In this document: piece by piece, positions 9,249-18,232 of the stretch
How positions within the stretch are numbered: the stretch's first letter is position 1
Layout of the letters: each line of letters starts with the position of its first letter
Assembly: GCF_039592695.1 (NCBI RefSeq)
Contig: NZ_JBBUTK010000002.1
Location: 62,001 to 126,000 of the forward strand
Direction of reading: 5' to 3'
Source: Flagellimonas_A sp039592695
Lineage (GTDB): Bacteria > Bacteroidota > Bacteroidia > Flavobacteriales > Flavobacteriaceae
DNA length: 64,000 nt
Made by a program: the position numbers and the translations under genes
The notes under the pieces: generated by a model
The model's input: the letters and a program-made list of their open reading frames with translations, nothing else
Told to the model about the DNA's origin: nothing
Databases searched by the model: none

Positions 9249-10298
9249 TTGGAAGGTAACGCGTTGAAAAGTGAGAAGCCCATATATCTGCTCCTTGGTC
9301 CTTATACTGCGATAGGGGGCGTAAGCGTACACATAAAGCGGCTGGCAGAAATATTGGATGAAGATTATCTGTTCAAGTTCATAGACGAATCCCCACAGAA
9401 AACCCCAGGGGTGTTTCACCTAAGAAGCGGTAATATCTTAGCATATCTTAAGCTGCTTAAAAATGCTCAGGTGGTTCACATACACACGGGCATCTGGTGG
9501 CTGCGATGTATACATATTGCCATTGCCTTTCTTTTAAAAAAGAAGATATTGGTTACGATACATTCCCTGAGCAACCTGAATAAAAGGTATAAGATATCGA
9601 TCACGAATGTTTTGTTGCGCCTGACGACCATTACCATAGCCGTAAGCGAAAGGATTTCCGATGCCATAAAGGTCAAAAAAAAGATAGTCTTGAATGCTTT
9701 CATACCTCCCATCATTGAAAATGAGACCGAATTGCCCGACGAAGTGGTTCAACTGTTGCACCACAATGCAAACAAAAAGACCATAGTTGCGAATGCGTTT
9801 AAACTTGTTTTATATAACGGTGAAGATCTCTACGGACTTGATTTAATGATAGAGGTTGCCAAATTGGCCAAAAAACACCAGAACGACTATAAGATCATCT
9901 TTGTTGTGGCTTCAAAAGACGATGAAAACAAAATGCTGAAGAATTATTTGGAAGCTATTTCATCTTATGGCTTACAACAGTATATCACGGTACTCAACTA
10001 TCCAATTTCATTCGCTTGGCTAATAAAACGTAGCGACTTGGTGGTGAGACCGACCAACACCGACGGGGATGCCTTAACCATAAGAGAGGCATTGTTCTTG
10101 AAAACACCGGTGATTGCCTCGAACGTGGTGGCGAGACCGGAAGGCACTTTTTTATTTCAAAATCGTGATGTGCCGTCTTTGTACAGCGCAATAGAGAATG
10201 TACTAAATCAAGATAGAAAAACAGCATCAAATCAAAATACACAAGAAACCATTGCCACACTGCGCAGAAAATATATTTCTATTATAGAAACTGAGTAA
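9249..10298 (+). CDS. GT4-type glycosyltransferase
   Basis: This 349-residue protein has the two-domain GT-B layout: an N-terminal GPYTAIGGVSVHIKRLAEIL loop (donor-domain entry, residues 18-37), VVHIHTG and a C-terminal segment with RPTNTDGDALTIREALFLKTPVIAS, the E-x7-E-like acceptor/donor motif of family GT4. It would add one sugar to the lipid-linked repeat unit on the cytoplasmic face. TTG at 9249 is used as the start, 5 bp after the previous stop; TTG 9273 is an alternative that still keeps the first strand. It ends the block before the promoter-like element at 10330. Confidence 0.82.
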   Translation: MEGNALKSEKPIYLLLGPYTAIGGVSVHIKRLAEILDEDYLFKFIDESPQKTPGVFHLRSGNILAYLKLLKNAQVVHIHTGIWWLRCIHIAIAFLLKKKILVTIHSLSNLNKRYKISITNVLLRLTTITIAVSERISDAIKVKKKIVLNAFIPPIIENETELPDEVVQLLHHNANKKTIVANAFKLVLYNGEDLYGLDLMIEVAKLAKKHQNDYKIIFVVASKDDENKMLKNYLEAISSYGLQQYITVLNYPISFAWLIKRSDLVVRPTNTDGDALTIREALFLKTPVIASNVVARPEGTFLFQNRDVPSLYSAIENVLNQDRKTASNQNTQETIATLRRKYISIIETE

Positions 10299-10329
10299 TT
10301 TTGCAACGGCAAACAAAAACTCAAAACCC

Positions 10330-10337
10330 TACCTTTG
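10330..10337 (+). promoter_or_regulatory. Bacteroidota -7 element TACCTTTG before 10359
   Basis: TACCTTTG matches the Bacteroidota consensus TAnnTTTG and lies 21 bp before the ATG of the fused oxidoreductase gene. The nearest upstream TTG (10301-10303) is 26 bp away, longer than the usual 18-21, so the -33 part is weak. It probably starts a new transcript for the 10.4-14.4 kb genes. Confidence 0.4.
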
Positions 10338-10358
10338 CAATCAAATTGAAAACCAGGT

Positions 10359-12509
10359 ATGAAACAAGTCATTCAGAATTTTAAATCTGGCGAATTGTAT
10401 GTAGATGAAGTGCCTATTCCTTCGCTGTCTGATCGTATGGTTCTTGTTGAGAATAAATGTTCTTTGATCAGTGCAGGAACGGAAAGGGGTACTGTAAAAG
10501 TAGCGAAAGCAAATTTGTTGGGAAAAGCCAAACAACGCCCCGATCTTGTTGCCCAAGTCATTCAAAACGTAAAAAAAGAGGGGTTGAAAGCCACCTTAGA
10601 CAAAGTACTGACAAAACTTGATTCACTTAAGGCATTGGGCTATAGTACCTCAGGTGTCGTAAAAGCTTCCTTGGATAGCAACGGCCATTTTAAACCCGGT
10701 GATCGTGTTGCCTGTGCAGGACAGGATTACGCTTCCCATTCAGAAGTTGTGGCGATTCCCCAAAATCTTGTCGTCAAAATCCCGGATAATGTCAGTTTTG
10801 AAGAGGCTTCGTTTACGACCCTTGGCGCCATTGCGCTTCAGGGCGTTCGGCAAGCGGAACCTAGAATTGGGGATAAGGTTTGTGTCATCGGCTTAGGATT
10901 GCTTGGCCAGATGACAGTTCAGCTTCTAAAGGCAAATGGATGCAGGGTTTTCGGTATTGACTTGTCTCCAAACCTTGTAGATGTGGCGATGGAGAGCGGT
11001 GCAGATATGGCAATGCAAAGAGTTGATGAAAACCTATTGACCGCAGCACAGAATTTCTCAAATGGTCATGGTTTTGATAGTGTGATTATTACCGCAGCCG
11101 CACCGACCAATGACCCCATCGAACTTTCTGCTGTGATTAGCAGAAAGAAGGGGAAAGTAGTGGTCGTTGGTGCCGTTAAGATGGATGTGCCAAGAGACCC
11201 AGACTTCTATAGAAAAGAGTTGGATTTACGGATGTCATGCTCTTATGGACCCGGACGGTACGATGTGAACTATGAAGAAAATGGCATTGATTACCCTTAT
11301 GGATATGTGAGGTATACCGAACAAAGAAATATGGAAACTTTTTTGGACTTGGTTTCTCAAGGTGTCTTGAAGATGTCAGACCTAATCACCCATCGCTTTG
11401 AGATATCAGAAGCTGAGCAAGCATACGACATTGTTTTAGGCAAAGTGGAAGAGCCCCATATCGGCATTTTAATTGATTATCCTGAGTCGGAAGGAAAAAA
11501 GACAACATTGGTGCCCTTGCAAAAATCCCCAAAGGTTGAGGAAGTCAATATAGGTTTCATTGGCGCTGGTAGCTTTGCACAAAGTTATTTGATACCAAAT
11601 GTAAAAGCTTGGGGGGCAAGTCTAGATACAGTCGTTACTACAAAAGGAATCACTGCCAAAAACGTTGCCAACAAGTTTGACTTTCATAATGCAGCTTCCT
11701 CGGCCAGTGAAATTCTTGAAAATAACTCCATAAATACGGTATTTATCGCCACACCTCACAATTCCCATGCAACATATACGATTGAATGCCTAAAACATGG
11801 CAAAAACGTTTTTGTGGAGAAACCATTGGCTATGAATCTTGAGGAACTGGATGCCGTAAAGGATGCTTACGAAAAGAACGACGGGAGCCTTATGGTAGGA
11901 TTCAATCGCCGATTTTCACCCCTAAGTGAAAGGATTAAGAAGGAGTTTTCAGGCAATGGTGAGCCAAAAGTAATGAACGCAAGAATCAATGCTGGATTTA
12001 TTCCAAAAGAGCATTGGACCCAGAATCCTGAATTAGGTGGAGGAAGGGTTCTTGGCGAGATGTGCCATTTTGTTGATCTTTTTCAGTTTTTTACCGATGC
12101 CAAACCTTTGAAGGTTTATGCTGAATGCATTAAAACAAGTAATAGTGCAGTGGTCCCTGAAGACAATATTTCCATCGTTATAAGCTACGAAGATGGTTCT
12201 ATAGGAAACTTGCTTTATTTGGGCAATGGTGACAAATCCCTGCCCAAAGAATTGATCGAGGTTTTCTCGGGAGGTAAAATAGGTAGGATCTTTGACTTTA
12301 GAGGGGGTTCGGTCTACAAGAACAATAAAGAGACCAAATTAAAGTTGTCGGGCAAGGGCCATAGCCAAGAGGTGAAATCGTTTTTGAATGCCTTAAAGAT
12401 CCAGGATAAAGGCAGCCCTATTCCGTTTTCGTCGCTTTACTATACCACACTTACCACTTTTAAAATCTTGGATTCCTTGGCTACGGGATTGCCTCAGTAT
12501 ATAGATTAA
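10359..12509 (+). CDS. Bi-domain oxidoreductase: zinc-type alcohol dehydrogenase fused to Gfo/Idh/MocA
   Basis: The 716-residue protein has an N-terminal MDR/alcohol dehydrogenase-like part (about 1-375; SAGTERGT, GDRVACAG, VCVIGLGLLGQMTVQLL) and a C-terminal Gfo/Idh/MocA part (about 390-716; IGFIGAGSFAQSYL, then VEKPLAMN with the family's E-K-P). Both halves carry intact nucleotide loops, so two NAD(P)-dependent steps on sugar nucleotides or glycosides are plausible. This fusion is known in bacterial polysaccharide loci, usually beside heparinase/alginate-lyase-like genes. Here its partner is the toroid-like gene that starts directly at its stop codon. The substrate is not known. Confidence 0.88.
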   Translation: MKQVIQNFKSGELYVDEVPIPSLSDRMVLVENKCSLISAGTERGTVKVAKANLLGKAKQRPDLVAQVIQNVKKEGLKATLDKVLTKLDSLKALGYSTSGVVKASLDSNGHFKPGDRVACAGQDYASHSEVVAIPQNLVVKIPDNVSFEEASFTTLGAIALQGVRQAEPRIGDKVCVIGLGLLGQMTVQLLKANGCRVFGIDLSPNLVDVAMESGADMAMQRVDENLLTAAQNFSNGHGFDSVIITAAAPTNDPIELSAVISRKKGKVVVVGAVKMDVPRDPDFYRKELDLRMSCSYGPGRYDVNYEENGIDYPYGYVRYTEQRNMETFLDLVSQGVLKMSDLITHRFEISEAEQAYDIVLGKVEEPHIGILIDYPESEGKKTTLVPLQKSPKVEEVNIGFIGAGSFAQSYLIPNVKAWGASLDTVVTTKGITAKNVANKFDFHNAASSASEILENNSINTVFIATPHNSHATYTIECLKHGKNVFVEKPLAMNLEELDAVKDAYEKNDGSLMVGFNRRFSPLSERIKKEFSGNGEPKVMNARINAGFIPKEHWTQNPELGGGRVLGEMCHFVDLFQFFTDAKPLKVYAECIKTSNSAVVPEDNISIVISYEDGSIGNLLYLGNGDKSLPKELIEVFSGGKIGRIFDFRGGSVYKNNKETKLKLSGKGHSQEVKSFLNALKIQDKGSPIPFSSLYYTTLTTFKILDSLATGLPQYID

Positions 12510-13685
12510 ATGGATGGCGAGGGACTAGTAAAGAAATCTCTAGAATCACTTAAGTCTTATTGTGAGAAAGAAGATTTCAAGGGTTGGGATCCTTATGATG
12601 GGCTCAATAGTTGGGTAACCCAACGTACATTTTTGGGGAGAATTCCCCTTTTTCGATTGGCATGGATTCAACTTTTTAAAAGAAATCCGGTAAATCTTAG
12701 AAAAGTTTTTGGCGTTCCGAAAGGGTACAATGCCAAAGGGGTTGCCCTCTTTGTCATTGGCTATTGCAATTTTATGGATATTGAACCAAACGTCGATGTC
12801 CATAAAAAAAAGGTTGAACAGCTTGCAGATATGTTGATTCAAATGCAATCAAAAGGGTATTCAGGTGCCTGTTGGGGGTACAACTTCGATTGGCAGGCAA
12901 GGGCATTTTACCAACCTAAATGGACGCCCACTGTTGTTGCCACCAGTTTTGTGGTCGAAGCACTTTTTATGGCCTACGAACGACTGGGGAAAGAAATTTA
13001 CAAAAAGACTGCTTTGACAAGTGCCGAGTTTGTGTTGAAAGATTTAAATAAGACCTACAATGATTCCGGTGATTATACCCTTTCCTATTCACCATTGGAT
13101 AAAACCCAGGTTTTCAACGCAGGCCTATTGGGTGCCAAGCTGCTTTCCCAATGTGCATATTATGGAGATAAAAGAGAACTCTTTGATGAAGCGAAAAAAA
13201 TATGTCAATATGTATGTAAATATCAAAACCTTGATGGTTCTTGGGCCTATAGCTTGTTGATCTTCCATCAATGGATTGACAGCTTTCATACAGGGTTTAA
13301 TCTTGAGTGTTTATATGCTTATCAAAACCTTTCAGGTGATGATACATTCAAAGATTCTTTTGAAAAAGGCATGCACTACTACTTGAACAACTTTTTTCAT
13401 TCCGATGGAAGAGCAAAGTATTATAACGATAAAACCTATCCTATAGATATTCATGCTCCAGCGCAATTGGTGGTAACCCTGGCCAAATTGGATATGCTGA
13501 ATGACCACAAGGCCTTGGCAGATAGCGTATTGGGTTGGACCATCAACAATATGCAACATGAAAACGGGTTTTTCTACTATCAGAAAAAACAAGGCGTAAG
13601 CTCTAAAATTCCGTATATGCGCTGGGCTCAGTCTTGGATGTTCTATGCCATGAGTTATTATATTTCAAAAGACGGAGATGCCTAG
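12510..13685 (+). CDS. Uncharacterised (alpha/alpha)-toroid-like protein
   Basis: I do not recognise a named family with confidence. The 391-residue protein has no signal peptide or clear membrane helix. It shows repeated helix pairs with aromatic and Gly-Ala-Cys-Trp-Gly elements (GYSGACWGYNFDWQAR, DGSWAYSL, HTGFNLECLYAYQNL, ENGFFYYQKK) that look like an (alpha/alpha)6 toroid, as in lyases, epimerases and unsaturated glycosidases. The start codon follows the previous stop with no gap, and its end overlaps the WecG-type gene by 8 bp. In other loci the fused oxidoreductase is followed by a lyase-like protein, so this may do a similar job on uronic-acid glycans. That is inference. Confidence 0.6.
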   Translation: MDGEGLVKKSLESLKSYCEKEDFKGWDPYDGLNSWVTQRTFLGRIPLFRLAWIQLFKRNPVNLRKVFGVPKGYNAKGVALFVIGYCNFMDIEPNVDVHKKKVEQLADMLIQMQSKGYSGACWGYNFDWQARAFYQPKWTPTVVATSFVVEALFMAYERLGKEIYKKTALTSAEFVLKDLNKTYNDSGDYTLSYSPLDKTQVFNAGLLGAKLLSQCAYYGDKRELFDEAKKICQYVCKYQNLDGSWAYSLLIFHQWIDSFHTGFNLECLYAYQNLSGDDTFKDSFEKGMHYYLNNFFHSDGRAKYYNDKTYPIDIHAPAQLVVTLAKLDMLNDHKALADSVLGWTINNMQHENGFFYYQKKQGVSSKIPYMRWAQSWMFYAMSYYISKDGDA

Positions 13686-14415
13686 AGTTCATTTTTTAAA
13701 AACAGCAGTTGATAATCTTACACTTTCCGAGACATTAGAAGTTATATCTGAAGCTATTTCAAACAGAACTCAAATACACCATGTGGTTATTAATGCCGCC
13801 AAGATTGTGAGTATGCAAAAAGATTTAGTGCTGCGGGAAAGCGTGAATTCTGCCGACTTGATCAATGCAGATGGGCAGGCAGTTGTCTGGGCATCCAAGT
13901 TTCTTGGCCAACCACTTAAAGAACGGGTCGCTGGAATTGACTTAATGCAACGTCTTGTATGCCTCGCTTCAAGAGAAAAATATAAGATTTTTTTTCTAGG
14001 GGCCAAGGAGGAAATCGTAACGAAGGTAGTTGAAACGTATTCTCAAAAATATTCTCAAGATATCATTGCGGGGTTCAGAAATGGATACTTTGATAAGAAT
14101 GAAGAAGAAAAAGTGGCCGAAGAAATACAGAATAGCGGTGCGAATATTTTGTTTGTCGCTATAAGCTCACCAAAAAAAGAGAAATTTTTGTACTATAACA
14201 AGGAAAAACTTTCCAAAATCAATTTCGTTATGGGAGTTGGGGGTAGCTTTGATGTGGTGGCGGGCATCGTCAAAAGAGCTCCGATATGGATGCAGAAAAC
14301 AGGTTTTGAATGGTTGTATAGATTGATGCAAGAGCCCCGCCGTATGTGGAAAAGATATTTAATTGGAAATTCTAAGTTCATTTTTTTGGTCTTAAAAGAA
14401 CGATTGGGGGTTTGA
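13678..14415 (+). CDS. WecG/TagA/CpsF family glycosyltransferase
   Basis: The 245-residue protein is of normal length for family GT26. It has VVINAAKIVSMQKD, the SADLINADGQAVVWASKFLG segment with the catalytic-region Asp-Gly, RVAGIDLM, and a C-terminal basic part with EWLYRLMQEPRRMWKRYLIGN, characteristic of WecG/TagA. Such enzymes add the second sugar (for example ManNAcA or ManNAc) to an undecaprenyl-linked primer. The gene overlaps the preceding ORF by 8 bp. It fits as the step right after the initiating phosphotransferase encoded at 15.8 kb. Confidence 0.92.
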   Translation: MPRVHFLKTAVDNLTLSETLEVISEAISNRTQIHHVVINAAKIVSMQKDLVLRESVNSADLINADGQAVVWASKFLGQPLKERVAGIDLMQRLVCLASREKYKIFFLGAKEEIVTKVVETYSQKYSQDIIAGFRNGYFDKNEEEKVAEEIQNSGANILFVAISSPKKEKFLYYNKEKLSKINFVMGVGGSFDVVAGIVKRAPIWMQKTGFEWLYRLMQEPRRMWKRYLIGNSKFIFLVLKERLGV

Positions 14416-14536
14416 TATATTTGACTCTTCAAGCACCACAAATGGAAATATGAAGAATATTAGATGAAAATAACTTCAAAGAGTGTAATTATGGTGAATT
14501 TCGCTTTTTGTAAATTAATATCACTTGAAAGCATTG

Positions 14537-15766
14537 ATGAAATATAGGTGTTGGCTTTTCTTTGCAGTGGTCTTTACTCTTCCAATGTATATGAGGCTTA
14601 ACAATGGCCTTTTATTAATTTTCATACTGGTCAGCCTTTTTGACATCATTTTTATTTCCAAGAAAATAAGCCTAAAAAATCTTTTGGTAAATGGTTGGCC
14701 AATAGTGGGCTTTTTTATGTTATCCGCTATGGCTGCCTTTCACAATGGTGACGTTAACAACTTCCGTTATTTAGAAACCCATTGGTCACTTCTTTTTGTG
14801 CCACTGGTAATGCTATCAGAAAAGAATTTCTATGCCAAAATACGGCGAACAACTTTCATATCACTTGTCTGGGGATGTTTGGCAGCATTGGCGATTTGCT
14901 ATTTAAATCTCATAATGAAAATAATCAGTGAAGGAGAGTCACTGCAAAATTGGTTTGCATGGCATCACATGGGCCATGATTTTACCTTCATTACGGATGC
15001 TCACCCAACATATTTAGGACTTTTCGTCGTTACATCTATTCTTTTTTTAATCCAAGACAAAAAGTTTCCTCAAGTATCGAAATATATTCTTTTAATCATT
15101 TTCTTGTTTGGATTATTTCAATTGGCAAGCAAAATGGCCATACTATTGCTTGTTTTATTTTTCCTTTATTTGGCTATCAACAACATCAGGCAATATAAAC
15201 AGCAGTTGATTCTTCTGATTTTCGGAATTCTTTTTAGTGCATTTGTTTTTTGGACATTCGGGAATCAATATATGAAAAGTAGAATGTTTTCAGTTGATGA
15301 AATTTTGGATGAAAAAAGGATTGATCGTTGGGAAGTATCTTACCAAATTTTTAAGGAAAACCCTTTTTATGGAGCAGGGTTTGAGAAGATAAAGGGTATA
15401 CGTAAAGAGAAGTACCTTCACGGAGACTATTCATTGGCCGCAGCGAATGATTTAAATGCCCACAATCAGTTTTTAGAATATTTGAGCGTCAATGGTGCCG
15501 TGGGGGGATTTGTATATGCAATCTCTTTAGGGTTTTTGTTTTTGCTCAGTATTTACAGAAGAGACCATTTATTCACTTTTATATTCTTTGCTTTTGCACT
15601 TGCCAACCTCACTGAATCTATGATGGTTAGAATCATGGGGGTTGAATATTTTGCAATTTTTGCCTCACTTTTCTTATGCTCTAAAGGAAGTGATTGTGCC
15701 AATAACAGGCAATCTATCCGTAGAGATGATATAATGTTGTCTGCCAAAAAAATGGATAAGATTTGA
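14537..15766 (+). CDS. O-antigen ligase family protein
   Basis: The 409-residue polytopic protein includes NDLNAHNQFLEYLSVNGAVGGF near residues 310-332 and the GAGFEKIKG segment before it, both typical of the O-antigen ligase/polymerase family. I prefer ATG 14537 to TTG 14525 because it puts the first hydrophobic helix directly after MKYR. It is the third protein of this superfamily in the locus. After a gap of about 120 bp from the WecG-type gene, it lies next to the initiating transferase, so it may act as ligase while an earlier copy polymerises; this cannot be decided from sequence. Confidence 0.8.
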   Translation: MKYRCWLFFAVVFTLPMYMRLNNGLLLIFILVSLFDIIFISKKISLKNLLVNGWPIVGFFMLSAMAAFHNGDVNNFRYLETHWSLLFVPLVMLSEKNFYAKIRRTTFISLVWGCLAALAICYLNLIMKIISEGESLQNWFAWHHMGHDFTFITDAHPTYLGLFVVTSILFLIQDKKFPQVSKYILLIIFLFGLFQLASKMAILLLVLFFLYLAINNIRQYKQQLILLIFGILFSAFVFWTFGNQYMKSRMFSVDEILDEKRIDRWEVSYQIFKENPFYGAGFEKIKGIRKEKYLHGDYSLAAANDLNAHNQFLEYLSVNGAVGGFVYAISLGFLFLLSIYRRDHLFTFIFFAFALANLTESMMVRIMGVEYFAIFASLFLCSKGSDCANNRQSIRRDDIMLSAKKMDKI

Positions 15767-15789
15767 GATTACATCCAGTATGATATCAG

Positions 15790-17208
15790 TTGACAGAAAT
15801 CGTGACACATGGCTTTAAATTATGTTCTGAAACTCCATTAATTAATCATGAAAACATGCTTTTCTTCAGAGATAAACATAACGATTTAATTATCCCGATG
15901 ACCTATCTTGTAGATCTATTAATCGTTAATTTATTTGCCTATTTTCTTCCAATAAACTTGGGCGAACCTATTTTATTTCATGCGTACATTTCTATGGGTT
16001 GGGTTGTCCTATCTACTAAAAACAAATTTTATTCCGTATACAGGTATACTAAGGTTCCAACGGTTTTAAGAAAGATATTTACTCAGTTTATTTTTTTCTT
16101 TTTGTTGTTATATGCCTTTATAGGCTTTTTCAAACAGCCCGAAATGAGCCGATTTGCTTTGGCCCAGTATTTTGCGCTCGTGTTTTTGACAGTCTCAATT
16201 GTAAAATTCATCATTTATATCATCATGATGAATTATAGGGGCAGCTTAAAGGGCAGTATAAGAAATGTAGTAGTAATAGGAGACAGTAAGAAAACGGGGC
16301 AACTTATCAATGTTTTTGTTGAACGAGAAGAGTACGGGTATAATTTTTTAAGGCAATTTTCGGTAAAGCACCCTTCTTTCGATGTAAAAAACTGTCTTGA
16401 TTTTATCATTAAAAATGATGTGGACGAAATTTACTGTTCAGTTTCTGAATTGAAGAATAAGGAATTGACAGAATTCATCAATTTTGCCGACAACAATTTG
16501 AAAACCCTAAAATTCATTCCTGACAACAAGAATATTTTCTCCAAAAAGCTCAAGTTTGAATACTACGATTACATACCTATTCTTTCACTGCGCGATATCC
16601 CATTGCACAATCCGATTAATTCGTTTATCAAGAGAAGCTTTGATGTAGTGTTTTCTGGTTTGGTCATTGTCGTTTTGCTTTCGTGGTTAACCCCATTGTT
16701 GGGTATGATAATAATATTAGAGTCAAAAGGCACTGTTTTTTTCAGACAGCGAAGAAATGGGGTTGACAATAGAGAATTTTATTGCTATAAATTTCGCTCA
16801 ATGGCCCCCAACAAAGATGCAGACAACTCTTCGGCTACTAAAAATGATATGAGGGTCACTAAAGTTGGAAAGTTCTTGAGGAGAACAAGCATTGATGAAC
16901 TTCCTCAGTTTTACAATGTTTTTTTTGGTACCATGTCGGTGGTCGGGCCTAGACCACACATGGTAAAACACACCAATGAATATGCAGATAGAATAGATAA
17001 ATATATGGTTAGACATTTTGTAAAACCAGGGATTACCGGATTGGCACAAGTGCGAGGTTATCGTGGTGAAATAGAAACTGAAACAGATATTTTGAACCGC
17101 ACAAAATTTGATATTTTCTATATTGAAAACTGGTCTCTTTTTTTAGATATAAAGATCATGGTACAAACAATCATCAATGCCTTCAAAGGAGAAGAAAAAG
17201 CCTATTGA
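15790..17208 (+). CDS. Undecaprenyl-phosphate sugar phosphotransferase (initiating enzyme)
   Basis: This 472-residue protein starts polymer assembly by moving a sugar-1-phosphate onto undecaprenyl phosphate. N-terminal helices (about 40-150) are followed by a CoA-binding-like domain and a C-terminal bacterial sugar transferase domain from about 275: KRSFDVVFSG, the FFRQRRNG and YKFRSM motifs, DELPQFYNV, MSVVGPRPHM and KPGITGLAQVRGY. All conserved residues appear intact. The start is TTG 15790; ATG at residue 23 is an alternative. The WbaP/WcaJ type is clear; glucose versus galactose is not. It ends 3 bp before the UDP-glucuronate decarboxylase gene. Confidence 0.93.
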   Translation: MTEIVTHGFKLCSETPLINHENMLFFRDKHNDLIIPMTYLVDLLIVNLFAYFLPINLGEPILFHAYISMGWVVLSTKNKFYSVYRYTKVPTVLRKIFTQFIFFFLLLYAFIGFFKQPEMSRFALAQYFALVFLTVSIVKFIIYIIMMNYRGSLKGSIRNVVVIGDSKKTGQLINVFVEREEYGYNFLRQFSVKHPSFDVKNCLDFIIKNDVDEIYCSVSELKNKELTEFINFADNNLKTLKFIPDNKNIFSKKLKFEYYDYIPILSLRDIPLHNPINSFIKRSFDVVFSGLVIVVLLSWLTPLLGMIIILESKGTVFFRQRRNGVDNREFYCYKFRSMAPNKDADNSSATKNDMRVTKVGKFLRRTSIDELPQFYNVFFGTMSVVGPRPHMVKHTNEYADRIDKYMVRHFVKPGITGLAQVRGYRGEIETETDILNRTKFDIFYIENWSLFLDIKIMVQTIINAFKGEEKAY

Positions 17209-17211
17209 TTT

Positions 17212-18192
17212 ATGAAAAAAACCCTCATCACCGGCGCAGCAGGCTTTTTGGGATCTCATCTCTGCGATAGGTTCATCGCCGAAGGGCATCATGTCATCGG
17301 CATGGACAATCTTATTACGGGCGATTTAAAGAATATTGAACATCTGTTTCCACTAGAACGGTTCGAGTTTCATCACCACGACGTCTCTACCTTTGTGCAT
17401 CTCGGTGGCCCTATAGATTATATTCTTCACTTTGCTTCTCCCGCAAGTCCGATAGATTATTTAAAGATTCCGATTGAGACCTTGAAAGTAGGCTCTTTGG
17501 GCACCCTGAACTTGTTGGGGCTGGCAAAGGAAAAGAACGCCCGAATTTTGGTGGCTTCGACATCCGAAGTTTATGGTGATCCTCTGGTACATCCGCAAAC
17601 TGAAGATTATTATGGCAATGTGAGTCCGATTGGCCCTAGAGGGGTCTATGACGAGGCCAAACGTTTTATGGAATCCATCACCATGGCGTACCACAGACAC
17701 CACGGGCTTGATACCCGCATCGTGCGCATTTTTAATACGTATGGTTCTAGAATGCGATTGAATGATGGTCGGGTTGTTCCTGCATTTATGGGCCAAGCGT
17801 TGCGGGGGGAGGACCTGACCGTGTTTGGTGATGGTTCACAGACACGCTCGTTCTGTTTTATCGACGACCAAGTTGAAGGAATTTTCAGATTGCTGATGAG
17901 TGACTATGTTGAACCGATCAACATTGGCAATCCTGATGAGACCACGATTTTAGAATTTGCACAAGAGATTATCAAACTAACAGGCACGGATCAGAAGATA
18001 GTCTTCAAACCATTGCCGCAAGATGATCCGATGCAACGCCAGCCCGATATCACCAGGGCCAAAGAGCTGTTGGATTGGGAGCCCAAGGTTAACCGTTCTG
18101 ATGGACTGAAGAAAGTGTATGAATACTTTAAATCACTTTCCCCAGAAGAATTACAAAAAAAAGCCCATCGAGAATTCTCCAATCATTCGTAA
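17212..18192 (+). CDS. UDP-glucuronate decarboxylase (UDP-xylose synthase-like)
   Basis: The 326-residue extended SDR has TGAAGFLGSHL for NAD binding, LHFASPASP, ASTSEVYGDP, the catalytic YDEAKR (Y-x3-K), RIFNTYGSRM and GDGSQTRSFCFIDD, the full set seen in UDP-glucuronic acid decarboxylases making UDP-xylose. The YGNVSPIGPRGVYDE stretch is especially characteristic. Xylose or a derivative may therefore be part of the polymer. It closes the polysaccharide block: after it come purD and core genes with their own promoter-like element. Confidence 0.92.
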   Translation: MKKTLITGAAGFLGSHLCDRFIAEGHHVIGMDNLITGDLKNIEHLFPLERFEFHHHDVSTFVHLGGPIDYILHFASPASPIDYLKIPIETLKVGSLGTLNLLGLAKEKNARILVASTSEVYGDPLVHPQTEDYYGNVSPIGPRGVYDEAKRFMESITMAYHRHHGLDTRIVRIFNTYGSRMRLNDGRVVPAFMGQALRGEDLTVFGDGSQTRSFCFIDDQVEGIFRLLMSDYVEPINIGNPDETTILEFAQEIIKLTGTDQKIVFKPLPQDDPMQRQPDITRAKELLDWEPKVNRSDGLKKVYEYFKSLSPEELQKKAHREFSNHS

Positions 18193-18209
18193 AACCCAAT
18201 TTCAAAACC

Positions 18210-18217
18210 TATTTTTG
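18210..18217 (+). promoter_or_regulatory. -7 element TATTTTTG before purD
   Basis: TATTTTTG fits TAnnTTTG and lies 15 bp before the purD ATG, in the 40-bp gap after the decarboxylase gene. No clean TTG lies at -33. It suggests that purD is transcribed separately from the polysaccharide locus. Confidence 0.4.
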
Positions 18218-18232
18218 CCCAAAATGCGATAA

